DNA of 64,000 nt from Leptospirales bacterium (GTDB taxonomy: Bacteria > Spirochaetota > Leptospiria > Leptospirales > Leptonemataceae). A program made the translations under genes and the position numbers. Positions 55,690-64,000 of this stretch are shown here, in pieces. The DNA is taken from contig JAIBBN010000002.1 in assembly GCA_019694655.1 (NCBI GenBank), forward strand, positions 62,001 through 126,000. Reading direction: 5' to 3'. The notes below the pieces were generated by a model. It was not told the origin of the DNA. It did not search any database and saw only the letters and a list, made by a program, of their open reading frames with translations. The first letter of the stretch is position 1; every line of letters starts with the position of its first letter.

Positions 55690-56727
55690 ATGCAGCAGCA
55701 TCGACCCCGTTTGTTGGTGATTCGGCTCAGCTCAATTGGCGATATCGTTTTGACCACGCCGGTATTGCGCAGTATCAAACGCGCCCGTCCAGAAATCGAA
55801 CTGCACTATGTAACGCGCGCCAGCTACGCTCAGGCGCTGGAAGGCAACCAATGGATTGACCGCCTGCATCTCTATGCGGGACGTCTGACGCCGCTACTTG
55901 CCACGCTGCGCGGCATTGGCTTTGACTATGTGTTGGATTTACATGCCAATCCACGGTCTCTGGCGCTGAGCCTGGCTGCGGGGGGGAGGCGCGCTGTCTT
56001 TGAGAAGCGGAATCTGGACAAGTTGCGCATCGTATACGGCAACCGTACGCTTGCTGTCGAACATGTCGTACAACGCTACGGCGAAACACTGCAGCTGCTG
56101 AACTTGACGCTGGACGATGGCGGTCTGGAATTCCCGCTTGGCGGACAAGATCGGAAGTTTGCGCGCGCTCTGTTGCGCAGACGCCAATGGCCAGCCCGCT
56201 ACCGCTGCATTGCGCTGGGCGCCACGCACAACACCAAGAAATGGCTCGATGATAAAATAGTTGAACTTGGTTGTCTGATAGCAGGGCCTTTGGTTCTGCT
56301 TGGCGGCCGGGGCGAGGGAGAGTCGGGTCGTCGCATTGCGGCGGCATTGCAGACGCGGGGAGTGCGTGCGCTGAATCTGTGCGGGCAAACGGACCTGAAG
56401 ACTTCGGCAGCAATTATGGACGGCGCCGTAAGCGTGGTGACTCACGACACAGGACTGATGCATATTGCGGCGGCTCTGCAACGGCCGCTGGTCAGTCTCT
56501 GGGGTTCTACCAGTCCGCGCTTTGGAATGGGACCCTACCGATGCACACATCGAATCGTTCAGGCTATTGATCTGGAATGCCGGCCCTGTCACAAGCTTGG
56601 CTATGCCGAATGCCCGCGGGGCCACTTTCGATGTATGGGCCAGATTGGCCCCGACCAGGTCTACGCCGCCTTGTGCGAGGCCGAGGCGCAAAGCATCCGG
56701 CGCCCTTCGCGCCGGAATTCGGGATGA
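55690..56727 (+). CDS. Glycosyltransferase family 9 (heptosyltransferase-like)
   Basis: 345 residues of the ADP-heptose:LPS heptosyltransferase family. LLVIRLSSIGDIVLTTPVLRSIKRARPEIELHYVTR is the classic N-terminus. Later come FDYVLDLHANPRSLALSL, CIALGATHNTKKW, VVTHDTGLMHIAAALQRPLVSLWGSTSPRFGMGPY and CRPCHKLGYAECPRGHFRCM. The C-terminal codons and stop (TGA at 56725) overlap the 3' end of the tRNA-Pro gene on the other strand by nine bases. Operon with the GT-C gene. Confidence 0.92.
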   Translation: MQQHRPRLLVIRLSSIGDIVLTTPVLRSIKRARPEIELHYVTRASYAQALEGNQWIDRLHLYAGRLTPLLATLRGIGFDYVLDLHANPRSLALSLAAGGRRAVFEKRNLDKLRIVYGNRTLAVEHVVQRYGETLQLLNLTLDDGGLEFPLGGQDRKFARALLRRRQWPARYRCIALGATHNTKKWLDDKIVELGCLIAGPLVLLGGRGEGESGRRIAAALQTRGVRALNLCGQTDLKTSAAIMDGAVSVVTHDTGLMHIAAALQRPLVSLWGSTSPRFGMGPYRCTHRIVQAIDLECRPCHKLGYAECPRGHFRCMGQIGPDQVYAALCEAEAQSIRRPSRRNSG

Positions 56728-56790
56728 CTGGATTCGAACCAGCGACCACTCGCCCCCCAGACGAGTGCGCTACCACTGCGCTACATCCCG
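56719..56790 (-). tRNA. tRNA-Pro (anticodon GGG)
   Basis: Read on the minus strand it folds as a full cloverleaf: acceptor CGGGATG / CATCCCG, D arm GCGC...GCGC with AGTGGTA loop, anticodon stem CTCGT / GCGAG around the loop CTGGGGG (anticodon GGG), and T arm with GGTTCGAATCC. The discriminator base is A. The 3' CCA is not encoded (ATT follows). Its 3' nine bases overlap the end of the GT9 gene. Confidence 0.96.
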
Positions 56791-56870
56791 TTTAGCTTCC
56801 GCCAGGCGCACAGCCTGTTGCGGTAACTTCGTCGATCACGATTCCAGCGCGCCGGGCGCCGTCAAGAGAA

Positions 56871-57896
56871 TCAGGAATGCGGACTTGCCGTTGCCAGGAG
56901 GCCCAGGCTTTGGGGCAGGCCAAGCATCAAATTCAAATTCTGCAGCGCCTGGCCTGCAGCTCCTTTCACCAGATTGTCCAATGCGGTGACCACTATCGTG
57001 CGCTGGCCTTCGCTGCGCAGGCCAATGTCCAGAAAGTTGGTGTTCTGAACCCTTGCCAGTTCAACCTCCTCGGGCGTACTGAGGAAGCGAAGAAAGGGCA
57101 TTTGTAACGCCGCGCTACGCAGGCGCTCCTCAAGATCGGGCGGCGCGCGGTCTTCCCAAAAAACTGCAATCGTGCTCAGAATCCCGCGGTAGACGGGCAA
57201 AAGATGCGGCGTGAAGAGCAGCGGCGGGCAGGTTCCAGCATCAAAGGCATACTCCCGGATTTCGGGTTCATGCTGGTGTCGCAGTATTTTGTAGGCGCGG
57301 AAGTTTTCGTAAACGCTATGAAAGGAAAATCCGCCGTCTTCGGTGCGACCGCCGGCGCCGGACACCCCTGATTTCGCATCGATACTGATTGCGCGGATCT
57401 GCTGGCGCAACTCGCCCAGCAGCGCCAGCGGCGCAATGGCCGTCGTGGGAAAGCAGCCAGGATTTGCTACCAGCGATGCGGAAGCAATCCGTTCGGCAAA
57501 GAGCTCCGGAATTCCAAAAACCGCCTGGCGCAGCAGGGATTCGGGCGGCGCTTCAAATCCGTAGTAACGCTTCACCGCATCCCGATCGTGTAACCGAAAG
57601 GCGCCGCCAAGGTCGATGATGCGGTGACCTGCTTGCAGCAACTCCGGCGCCATGGCCATTGCCGTTTCATTTGGCGCCGCCAGTAGGACCACGGCGCCCG
57701 CGGGAATGGGCGCCGAATGCGCTGCAAATTCCAACTCGAGGGCGCCTTCCAGCTCCGGAAACTGCTGTGCCAACGGACGACCGGAAAACCGATCGGAGCT
57801 CGCGTAGACCGCTTTGAGCTGCGGATGACGTGCAATCCAGCGGAGCAATTCCCGTCCGGTAAAGCCGCCGGCGCCAACAATCGCAACGGAGTGCAT
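56871..57896 (-). CDS. argC: N-acetyl-gamma-glutamyl-phosphate reductase
   Basis: Reduces N-acetylglutamyl phosphate in arginine synthesis with NADPH. 341 residues. SVAIVGAGGFTGRELLRWIARHP is the nucleotide motif; VVLLAAPNETAMAMAPELLQAGHRIIDLGGAFRL follows. The active-site Cys is in SLVANPGCFPTTAIAPLALL. SGVSGAGGR and VYRGILSTI are the substrate-loop hallmarks. It is 96 bases downstream of recA on the same strand. No other arg gene is in the window. Confidence 0.96.
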   Translation of the reverse strand: MHSVAIVGAGGFTGRELLRWIARHPQLKAVYASSDRFSGRPLAQQFPELEGALELEFAAHSAPIPAGAVVLLAAPNETAMAMAPELLQAGHRIIDLGGAFRLHDRDAVKRYYGFEAPPESLLRQAVFGIPELFAERIASASLVANPGCFPTTAIAPLALLGELRQQIRAISIDAKSGVSGAGGRTEDGGFSFHSVYENFRAYKILRHQHEPEIREYAFDAGTCPPLLFTPHLLPVYRGILSTIAVFWEDRAPPDLEERLRSAALQMPFLRFLSTPEEVELARVQNTNFLDIGLRSEGQRTIVVTALDNLVKGAAGQALQNLNLMLGLPQSLGLLATASPHS

Positions 57897-57992
57897 GAAA
57901 ACCTGCTCCCAGTGGCAGCGCCGTCCGGCAAGCGCAATGCGCTGCCGGCTTCGTTGGGATCACCTGGATGCTACGCTGCTGCCTGGCGTCTT

Positions 57993-59156
57993 CTAACCGG
58001 CGCTGCTTTCCAGAATTTCACCCGTTTCCGGATCGATTTCTGGTTCGCCTGGCGCTGCCTCAGCGGCGCCCGGTTTGTTGAGACCCTGCTTGCGAGATTC
58101 TTCCTGGCGACGACGCAACTCCGTTTCAATTTCCTGAGCCGTCTCCTGATTCTCGCGCAAGTACTGGCAGGCATTGTCCCGACCCTGGCCGATACGGTTT
58201 CCTTGATAGGCATACCAGGCGCCGCTGCGTTCGATGACGCCTTCCGTAGCCGCCAGATCAAGCAAACAACCTTCACGGTTGATGCCCCGTTCAAAGAGAA
58301 TATCGAACTCCGCCTGGCGGAAAGGCGGGGCCACCTTGTTCTTGACAATCTTGACGCGCACGCGGTTGCCGAAGGCGTCGTCGCCTTTTTTCAGCGTTTC
58401 AATTCTACGGATGTCCAGACGGACCGAGGCGTAAAATTTCAGTGCATTGCCGCCGGTGGTCGTTTCAGGAGATCCAAACATCACGCCGATCTTGTGCCGG
58501 ATCTGGTTCACAAAGACTACCGTGGTATGGGACTTTGAGATGGTGCCGGTCAGTTTGCGCAAGGCCTGGCTCATCAAGCGGGCGTGCAGTCCCATCTGCG
58601 CGTCGCCCATGTTGCCTTCCAGCTCCGCCTTGGGAACCAGAGCAGCCACCGAGTCGACAATGATGATGTCCACGGCGTTGGAGCGCACCAGCGACTCTGT
58701 TATTTCCAGAGCTTCTTCGCCGTTGTCCGGCTGCGCTACCAGTAGATCGTCAATGTTGACGCCCAGCTTCCGGGCGAAGGCAGGGTCGATGGCATGCTCG
58801 GCGTCGACAAAGGCCGCGATGCCGCCCTGACGCTGCGCATTGGCTACGGCCGAAAGACAGAGCGTAGTCTTGCCGGAGGATTCTGGCCCAAAAATCTCGA
58901 CGACTCGTCCGCGGGGGAAGCCGCCAATTCCAAGCGCAAAGTCCAGGGTGAGTGCGCCTGTAGAGATGTAGCCGATCTCTGATTGGACGCCCTGATCGCC
59001 CAGCTTCATAATGGCGCCCTTGCCGAACTGCCGTTCAATTTGCTGCATGGCGCCGCTGACAGCCTGCAGGCGTTCGCTCAGGTCCTGCTGCTGCCTGGCC
59101 TCGCGCTTGTTGGCCAGTTGTTCGACCTTTGCGTCAGCTTTCTTACTTTTTGCCAT
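57993..59156 (-). CDS. recA: Recombinase RecA
   Basis: Homologous recombination and SOS co-protease. The ATG at 59156 has a strong GGAGGAACCG site upstream, giving 387 residues. [42 protein letters not shown] (Walker A), [21 protein letters not shown] (Walker B), [58 protein letters not shown] and a C-terminal acidic tail with PETGEILES are all standard. No clear LexA-type box is seen upstream; a small inverted repeat (59231-59254) lies about 75 bases before the start. argC follows 96 bases downstream. Confidence 0.98.
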   Translation of the reverse strand: MAKSKKADAKVEQLANKREARQQQDLSERLQAVSGAMQQIERQFGKGAIMKLGDQGVQSEIGYISTGALTLDFALGIGGFPRGRVVEIFGPESSGKTTLCLSAVANAQRQGGIAAFVDAEHAIDPAFARKLGVNIDDLLVAQPDNGEEALEITESLVRSNAVDIIIVDSVAALVPKAELEGNMGDAQMGLHARLMSQALRKLTGTISKSHTTVVFVNQIRHKIGVMFGSPETTTGGNALKFYASVRLDIRRIETLKKGDDAFGNRVRVKIVKNKVAPPFRQAEFDILFERGINREGCLLDLAATEGVIERSGAWYAYQGNRIGQGRDNACQYLRENQETAQEIETELRRRQEESRKQGLNKPGAAEAAPGEPEIDPETGEILESSAG

Positions 59157-59230
59157 CGGTTCCTCCAGATGCACGCTCAGCTCTGGCCGGGCGCTGCAGC
59201 AAGTCTAGGGCAGGGGTGGGACATAATTTA

Positions 59231-59254
59231 CTGCTGCAGGGCAGTCCTGAGCAG
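59231..59254. repeat. Imperfect inverted repeat upstream of recA
   Basis: CTGCT-GC-AGG on one side and CCT-G-AGCAG on the other around GCAGT. It lies in the 121-base gap between pgsA and recA. It might be an operator for recA or a terminator for pgsA; it does not match the LexA box I know for Leptospira (TTTG-N5-CAAA). Low confidence. Confidence 0.25.
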
Positions 59255-59277
59255 GCGCCCTACAAATGTCAAGTAAA

Positions 59278-59895
59278 TCAGCCTGGCTTCTCCGGACGTC
59301 GGAGCACAATGTGCCAGTAAGACCGCGCGTAGGCCAGCACTCCCATGGCCAGTATTCCTACCAGCAGCGCTGCGCCCAACTCGGTCCAGAGCAGCGGATG
59401 GCCGGGGGGCAGTCTTGCGCCAAGAATCGGCGCCGAGACGTACCAGAGGACCACCAGACCGGTCGCCGTTACTCCGACCTTTCCCCACATGTTCGGCTTG
59501 CCCTGCATATCGCGCCGGAAGTAGAGGAAGGCCCCAAGCCATACTCCCAGTATTTCGCGCAGCACACAGGCCAGAAGCGCCCAGAGCGGAAAGCCGTAGT
59601 GCAGCCAGAGTATGGTCAATGCGCCCAGGCTGACAATCTTGTCGGCCACGGGATCCAGATAGCGGCCCAGCCTGGTCTCTTGATGAAAGCGTCGCGCCAG
59701 GAAACCATCAAGAAAATCGGTGAGCATTGCTGCCAGAACGACTGCCAGAACCCAGGCGTAGAGTTGCATGTTATCCGGATGAGCAGCGTAACGAGCGCTG
59801 AGCAGCAGGAAGGGCGGCAGCAAAAATGGCCGCAGCGCAGATAGAAAGTTGGAAGGCGTTCGCCAGCGTTCTTTGAATACGTCCTTGAATTTCAT
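59278..59895 (-). CDS. pgsA: CDP-alcohol phosphatidyltransferase (phosphatidylglycerophosphate-synthase-like)
   Basis: Inner-membrane enzyme making phosphatidylglycerol phosphate (or a related head group). 205 residues. The CDP-AP signature runs DFLDGFLARRFHQETRLGRYLDPVADK, fitting D-x2-D-G-x2-A-R-...-G-x3-D-x3-D. Helices flank it: PFLLPPFLLLSARYAA, YAWVLAVVLAAMLT and LVVLWYVSAPILG. The PSNFLSALRPFLLPP start is typical of PgsA. Placed upstream of recA on the same strand, as in many genomes (pgsA-cinA-recA), here without cinA. Confidence 0.9.
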   Translation of the reverse strand: MKFKDVFKERWRTPSNFLSALRPFLLPPFLLLSARYAAHPDNMQLYAWVLAVVLAAMLTDFLDGFLARRFHQETRLGRYLDPVADKIVSLGALTILWLHYGFPLWALLACVLREILGVWLGAFLYFRRDMQGKPNMWGKVGVTATGLVVLWYVSAPILGARLPPGHPLLWTELGAALLVGILAMGVLAYARSYWHIVLRRPEKPG

Positions 59896-59931
59896 GGCTT
59901 TCCGATGACCTGTCGCATCCGGAACTCGGTA

Positions 59932-62202
59932 TTACAACGAAGGCGTCCATTGCCCGTCTGGCTGCACGATGACAGGAACGGAAGTGCGAGCGCCATCGGC
60001 AAGTCGAACATAGCGCAGCTCCAGGCGGCCGCCCAGGCCAATGCCATATTCGCCGCTGAGATTCAGGTCGAGCGCATCTGTTTCAGCGCGGGCCGCCACG
60101 ATCGTTTTCGGGCCATCGGTGGTCCGAACCCAATTGAATCGTTTCATTTGCATCGGGCCATCCGGTAGATTGAGAGCATGGCGCAGCAGTTCAAGGCGCT
60201 GGCCGCGATCGATGGAAAACGGCGAGCACTGCAGGGAGAGCCGACTGTAAGATCGCTGCACGAGGTCGCCAGGAAAGACGCCCTCGCCGGAAAAGGCGAA
60301 GCTGACATCGTAGTCCGCTGGAACATCGCTCTGGCCGGTGAAGCGCTCCAGCGAAAGCGCCGGCGCCGCGCTATGCAGACGAAACTCAATGGCCTGGGTT
60401 GGTATGTAGGATTGAAAGTTCGTTTCGTATCGCAATTGAAGCTGGGCGCGCTCTGCCTGGATCTGAGGAATGCGAACGCTGAAGAAGCCCTGTCGCATCG
60501 CGATCTGAACCGGCACGAGTTCGGGCAGACCTTCGCCGGGATGGATCCAATCCAGGACCGCTTCCAGTTTCAGGTTCTCGAGGTAGGCTCGATAGACGCC
60601 GGTTTCGAAGAACTTGTTTTGCCATAGCGGTCCGCGGTCCTCCGCCTTGGAAGATTCCGCGGAGATTCCGGAATGTAAAATCGCTTCGCCGCTACGCGCG
60701 GCCAGCTCCGCCGCATCCAGCAACGATAGCGACTGCAGCTTACCGTGCAGCTTCAGGTCTTGATCCAGAGAAAAGCCTGGCGACTGACCCGGAGTTCTGC
60801 GAATGCGCAGTCGCAAATCGCCGGCAGTCTGCCAGGCTGCACCCAGAAATCCTCCGTGGGCTACAAGCTTCCATCTTTCATCGCGGGCCGACCTGATCAG
60901 CTCGCATTCATGCACGGTAAAGTGGGCATCCAGCGTATCGCTCTGCACGGACTCTGGCAGCGCAAAACGCAGAGCCTGCAGCTTCACGGAACCGGATAGG
61001 TCTTCCCCGGCAATGTCGCTGTAGCGCAAGTTGACGCTGGCCCGCCCGCCATCGGCGCCGCTGAAGGCCGGCAGGTCGCGACCGTCGCCAAATTCAAGCT
61101 CCGCATCGATTCTTGTATCTGACAGCGGCGCCGACCGCGGCGAGCTGGCAGTTAGCGGGCGGCTTTCAATCAGCAGCCGTGCACCGGGTTGCTCCAGCCG
61201 CAGGGTGCTGTAACTGCGCCGGGCGTCCTCGGCGTCGAATCCGCCGTTCCAGTTGATGTCGCCTTCGCCCCGCTGCAATTCAATCAAGCGGAAGGCCGGA
61301 TCGCCAAGGCGCAAACTGAGATCCCTGTACTGGCCCTGTACGTTGAAGCCTGCGGCCCGATCCCGATAAAAGTCGATACTGCCAGTCCCGTTTAGAGCCC
61401 CGCCGGCCAGCAATATGGCGCTACTGCTTTCGGTTAGCGCCAGAGGAACCAGCGGGGTGCCGGCCGCCAGAGCGGCGGCCATACGCAAGGGCGTCTGGTG
61501 GAACTCGACGAGGGTTCGTGCACTGCCGTCGCGCTGCCAGGCGCCGCGCAGCTCAATGCCGCCCCCTTCGCCGCCGACCAGCTTCACCTGCGCTTTGAAG
61601 CGCAATCCATCGTCAAGCGGCGCAGCTTCCAGCTGGATGCTCAGATACTCGCCGCGCGGCGGATCACGAAGCGGCAAACGCAACTCGGCCAGATTGAGTC
61701 GTAGATCGTCGGCGCTGAGGCTTGCATCGTTGGCAAAGAGTTCCTGAGGCGGCGCGGCTGCTGAAGAGCCATTGACATCTGAAACGATGCGATTGATCAA
61801 GCTGCGCCACTGCGCTGGCCCAAAGGCGCCGGGCAACAGACGACCGCCGTTGATAACAATCTTGCTAACCGGCGGCTCTCCGCGAAGGTAGGCGAGGATT
61901 GAAAAGCGCAGATGAACGCTCTCGGCCTGCATCAAGTACTGCCGTTCCTGGCCAGGCGGCTCATTGTAGAGGCGCGCGCCATTGAGCACAATGCCGCGAA
62001 ACAAATCGTAGTGAGCTCCCTGAATCGTCAGGCGCAGACCGGTCTTCTGCAGCACCAACTGCGAGCTTTGCTGCCGGATCTTTCGAAAATCCAGGCGCGA
62101 TTGCATTCCATAGTTGATCAATCCGGGTGCAATCAAGACCGCAAGCAAGACAAAGCTCAGAAGGGCGGCAGTCAAAGCGTGCGCTCGAATCAGCTTCAAC
62201 AC
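59932..62202 (-). CDS. AsmA/TamB-like envelope protein
   Basis: 756 residues. One N-terminal membrane segment (TAALLSFVLLAVLIAPGLINYGM) anchors it in the inner membrane. It is followed by LVLQKTGLRLTIQGAHYDLFRGIVLNGARLYNE, which fits the start of AsmA/YhdP/TamB proteins that span the periplasm and carry phospholipid. The rest is strand-rich and repetitive, for example LSADDLRLNLAELRLPL and FNVQGQYRDLSLRL. The family bridges inner and outer membranes. It is divergent from the peptidase-MA gene by 26 bases, and the two could share a promoter. Exact family assignment (AsmA versus DUF3971-like) is not secure. Confidence 0.7.
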   Translation of the reverse strand: MLKLIRAHALTAALLSFVLLAVLIAPGLINYGMQSRLDFRKIRQQSSQLVLQKTGLRLTIQGAHYDLFRGIVLNGARLYNEPPGQERQYLMQAESVHLRFSILAYLRGEPPVSKIVINGGRLLPGAFGPAQWRSLINRIVSDVNGSSAAAPPQELFANDASLSADDLRLNLAELRLPLRDPPRGEYLSIQLEAAPLDDGLRFKAQVKLVGGEGGGIELRGAWQRDGSARTLVEFHQTPLRMAAALAAGTPLVPLALTESSSAILLAGGALNGTGSIDFYRDRAAGFNVQGQYRDLSLRLGDPAFRLIELQRGEGDINWNGGFDAEDARRSYSTLRLEQPGARLLIESRPLTASSPRSAPLSDTRIDAELEFGDGRDLPAFSGADGGRASVNLRYSDIAGEDLSGSVKLQALRFALPESVQSDTLDAHFTVHECELIRSARDERWKLVAHGGFLGAAWQTAGDLRLRIRRTPGQSPGFSLDQDLKLHGKLQSLSLLDAAELAARSGEAILHSGISAESSKAEDRGPLWQNKFFETGVYRAYLENLKLEAVLDWIHPGEGLPELVPVQIAMRQGFFSVRIPQIQAERAQLQLRYETNFQSYIPTQAIEFRLHSAAPALSLERFTGQSDVPADYDVSFAFSGEGVFPGDLVQRSYSRLSLQCSPFSIDRGQRLELLRHALNLPDGPMQMKRFNWVRTTDGPKTIVAARAETDALDLNLSGEYGIGLGGRLELRYVRLADGARTSVPVIVQPDGQWTPSL

Positions 62203-62228
62203 AAATCGAGTTGGTGGCGGGCCAGATC

Positions 62229-64000
62229 GTGAGGGTCAAGCGAATTGCAATTTCAGTTTGCATTGGCGCCGCAATCTTCGCCGCCTCGCTCCAGGCGCGC
62301 TGGCGTACTACGGAGCCGCAGGCGCGCTGGAAAATTCTGGAGTCCGAGCACTTCCGACTGCGCTATACCGAAGGTCTGGAAGGCGTTGCCGCTTACGCAT
62401 TGCTTTATGGCGAAGAGGCGCGTCAGCGCTATGTGGATCAACTGGAATTTGAACCCAAAGAGGCGGCGCTGATTTTTCTCTACGCCGCACCATCCGAATT
62501 CTCGGCAACTAACATCAGTCCCTATCCGCTGGATGAAGGCGTTGGCGGTTTCACCGATTTTTACCGCCGTCGCATCGTACTGCCTTTCAACGGCGACTAC
62601 AGCGCATTGCGACACACGCTGAGTCACGAACTGGTGCACGCCTTTCAATTTCAGATGCTGCCTGGACCGGGCTTTGGTCGCTATCCATTGTGGCTGATGG
62701 AGGGAATGAGCGAAGAACTTGCACTGGGACTGGACGCCAGCGCAGATCAATATGCGCGCGACGCGCTGCTTTCAGGAACCTTGTTGGATTTCAGCGATCT
62801 GGATTCTGGCGGCGCGCGCAGCTCGCGGGATATCTACAAAGGCGGTCAGCTGGCGGTGCATTTCCTGGTGCAACGCTTCGGTCGACGCGGCCTCTTGCGC
62901 TTCTTGCGCGAACTTGGCGCTGGCCTGCGCGGCGATGCCCTCTACCGTCGCTCCTTTGGCGTAAATCGCTTTGAGCTGGATCGTCAGTTTCGCGGCTGGC
63001 TGCAAACGATCTACGCCGGAATCGAAATGCAGAGTTTGAACCCGGAACGTTTGCGTCGCGCCAGCGACCGATTTGCAGATGAGCGCGGTTTTCACTGGCG
63101 GCCGGCGATCTCGCCCGACGGTCGTCGCATTGCGGTGCTGACGCGCGATGGCATCTTTCCAGCGATTGCCGAACGTCGAACGCCGGGGCCGGACTTGCCG
63201 GTTGATGGACGCAACGAAGTGCAGGTAGTGCTGCGCGCATTGCGCTCCTCGCAGTACGAAGAGTACCAGCTGCTTACTACGCGGATCAGCTACTTCCCCG
63301 ATGGCAAAGCCGTGCTGCTCTCGGCCGCCGCGGACGGGCGGCCAGCGCTACTGGCTGTAGACCTGGAGCAGGGCGAGGTTCGTCGTATCTGGCATCCGCC
63401 CTTTGACAGTATCCAGTATCCCGTCCTGCGTTCAGATGGAAGATGCGTCGCCTTTGTCGGTCTGAGCAATGGCCAGGCGGATCTCTATACTATGGACCTT
63501 GAGGACTCGCGCTTGCTTCGGCTGACGGCCGACCTGGCCAGCGAGCGCGATCCAGCCTACAGCTCGGATGGCGCATGGCTCTACTACGCCAGCAATTTGG
63601 CGACGGGTATAGATTCTCGCAGCAGTGAAATCTATGCTGTGGCAGCCGCAGGCGGTCGGCCCAGGGCCATGACAGCGCTTGGCGCAAGCAGCGATGGTCC
63701 TATGCCAGCCATGGATGGCGCCTTGCTTTTCTTGAGCGATGTGGAAGGGCCGCGCAATGTTTATCGACTGAAGCCAGGCGCCGCCGCAGCTGGCAGTGAG
63801 CAGCTGGAGGCGATTACCCGGGCCCCGGCGGGCGTTCTTCAAGCAACCCTTGGGACCGTCCGCGAACGCGGGGAGCATCGTGAACTCCTGGCATTCACAG
63901 AACTGGAACAACAGAGCGTCGAGTTGCGCGTTGTAGCCGGCTCGCAGCCCAACCCGCAAGGTGCAATGCGGCTGGCTGCTGTTCCGCTGAGCGGTCTTTC
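62229..64000 (+). CDS. Exported peptidase-MA-like metalloprotease with TolB-type beta-propeller (3' end outside window)
   Basis: A long open frame starting at the GTG at 62229 and still open at 64000, so at least 590 residues. Signal peptide (RVKRIAISVCIGAAIFAASLQA). The metalloprotease domain (about 35-270) has HELVH at 133-137 (zinc His133 and His137, catalytic Glu134) and the downstream WLMEGMSEELALG with the gluzincin third-ligand Glu. From about residue 285 come WD40-like (PD40) blades: HWRPAISPDGRRIAVLTRDG, SYFPDGKAVLLSAAADGRPALLAVD, YPVLRSDGRCVAFVGLSNGQADLYTMD and YSSDGAWLYYASN. The architecture is common in spirochaetes and Bacteroidetes and is often mislabelled biopolymer transporter Tol. 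Function unknown. Confidence 0.85.
   Translation, partial: MRVKRIAISVCIGAAIFAASLQARWRTTEPQARWKILESEHFRLRYTEGLEGVAAYALLYGEEARQRYVDQLEFEPKEAALIFLYAAPSEFSATNISPYPLDEGVGGFTDFYRRRIVLPFNGDYSALRHTLSHELVHAFQFQMLPGPGFGRYPLWLMEGMSEELALGLDASADQYARDALLSGTLLDFSDLDSGGARSSRDIYKGGQLAVHFLVQRFGRRGLLRFLRELGAGLRGDALYRRSFGVNRFELDRQFRGWLQTIYAGIEMQSLNPERLRRASDRFADERGFHWRPAISPDGRRIAVLTRDGIFPAIAERRTPGPDLPVDGRNEVQVVLRALRSSQYEEYQLLTTRISYFPDGKAVLLSAAADGRPALLAVDLEQGEVRRIWHPPFDSIQYPVLRSDGRCVAFVGLSNGQADLYTMDLEDSRLLRLTADLASERDPAYSSDGAWLYYASNLATGIDSRSSEIYAVAAAGGRPRAMTALGASSDGPMPAMDGALLFLSDVEGPRNVYRLKPGAAAAGSEQLEAITRAPAGVLQATLGTVRERGEHRELLAFTELEQQSVELRVVAGSQPNPQGAMRLAAVPLSGL

Noticed and set aside
59267-59272. TTGACA as recA -35 box
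   Set aside because: Good -35 match on the minus strand, but no -10-like sequence lies 16-18 bases downstream.

Overview
The window is GC-rich chromosomal DNA, densely coded on both strands, with short gaps and many start/stop overlaps. The best fit is a spirochaete of the Leptospira/Leptonema/Turneriella lineage. Evidence: flagellar P- and L-ring genes (flgA, flgH, flgI) with a muramidase-less FlgJ; two tandem 7TM sensor proteins with extracellular sugar-binding-like domains (DISM class); a very large coiled-coil protein of the spirochaete coiled-coil type; several lipoproteins; a YwqK/MORN-variant protein; and a peptidase-MA/beta-propeller protein. The lineage is inferred from gene content, not from an rRNA gene, which the window lacks. 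I see no insertion sequence, phage or CRISPR array; this is ordinary core chromosome with some unusual proteins.

Layout. 1-3.3 kb: end of a flagellar operon (flgA-flgH-flgI-flgJ). 3.3-9.7 kb: panB, an SDR-like protein, queF, a phasin-like protein, an alpha/beta hydrolase, a lipoprotein and pyrB. 9.7-13.4 kb: a repeat protein, a divergent DnaA homologue with an AT-rich repeat-bearing upstream region, and trxB. 13.5-17.2 kb: a peroxiredoxin with a histone-H1-like tail, leucyl aminopeptidase, a DUF1858 redox protein and a QueD-like protein. 17.4-22.5 kb: a TetR regulator coupled to an 895-residue coiled-coil protein, then a methyltransferase-recX-DUF1232 operon. 22.5-29.4 kb: a citrate synthase homologue, the DISM sensor pair, rsgA and a small lipoprotein, all leftward. 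29.5-35.5 kb: a GAF histidine kinase, rlmI, glpK, a DUF5684 membrane protein and a metallo-beta-lactamase-fold protein. 35.6-41.5 kb: ychF, gamma-carbonic anhydrase, DUF2752, a degenerate HD-like protein, then ndk-ispA-tlyA. 41.4-50.3 kb: hisZ-purA, a two-gene membrane-sensor/STAS module, murJ and uvrA. 50.4-64 kb: an OmpA-like lipoprotein, ppdK, two glycosyltransferases, tRNA-Pro(GGG), argC, recA, pgsA, an AsmA-like protein and a peptidase-MA/propeller protein that runs off the end.

Most genes are housekeeping: nucleotides (pyrB, purA, ndk), queuosine (queF, possibly the QueD-like protein), pantothenate (panB), histidine and arginine (hisZ, argC), isoprenoids (ispA), phospholipid (pgsA), central carbon (citrate synthase homologue, ppdK, glpK), cell envelope (murJ, glycosyltransferases, AsmA-like) and DNA repair (uvrA, recA, recX). 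The observations most worth checking are: (i) the DnaA homologue, altered in its DNA-recognition helix, with perfectly adjacent 15-bp repeats and a dyad just upstream; (ii) a citrate synthase homologue lacking the HGGAN catalytic loop and its histidine; (iii) a translationally coupled pair of DISM sensors in which neither protein has a phospho-acceptor histidine; (iv) a QueD homologue without the nucleophilic cysteine; (v) a membrane sensor/STAS/zinc-ribbon pair of unknown role.
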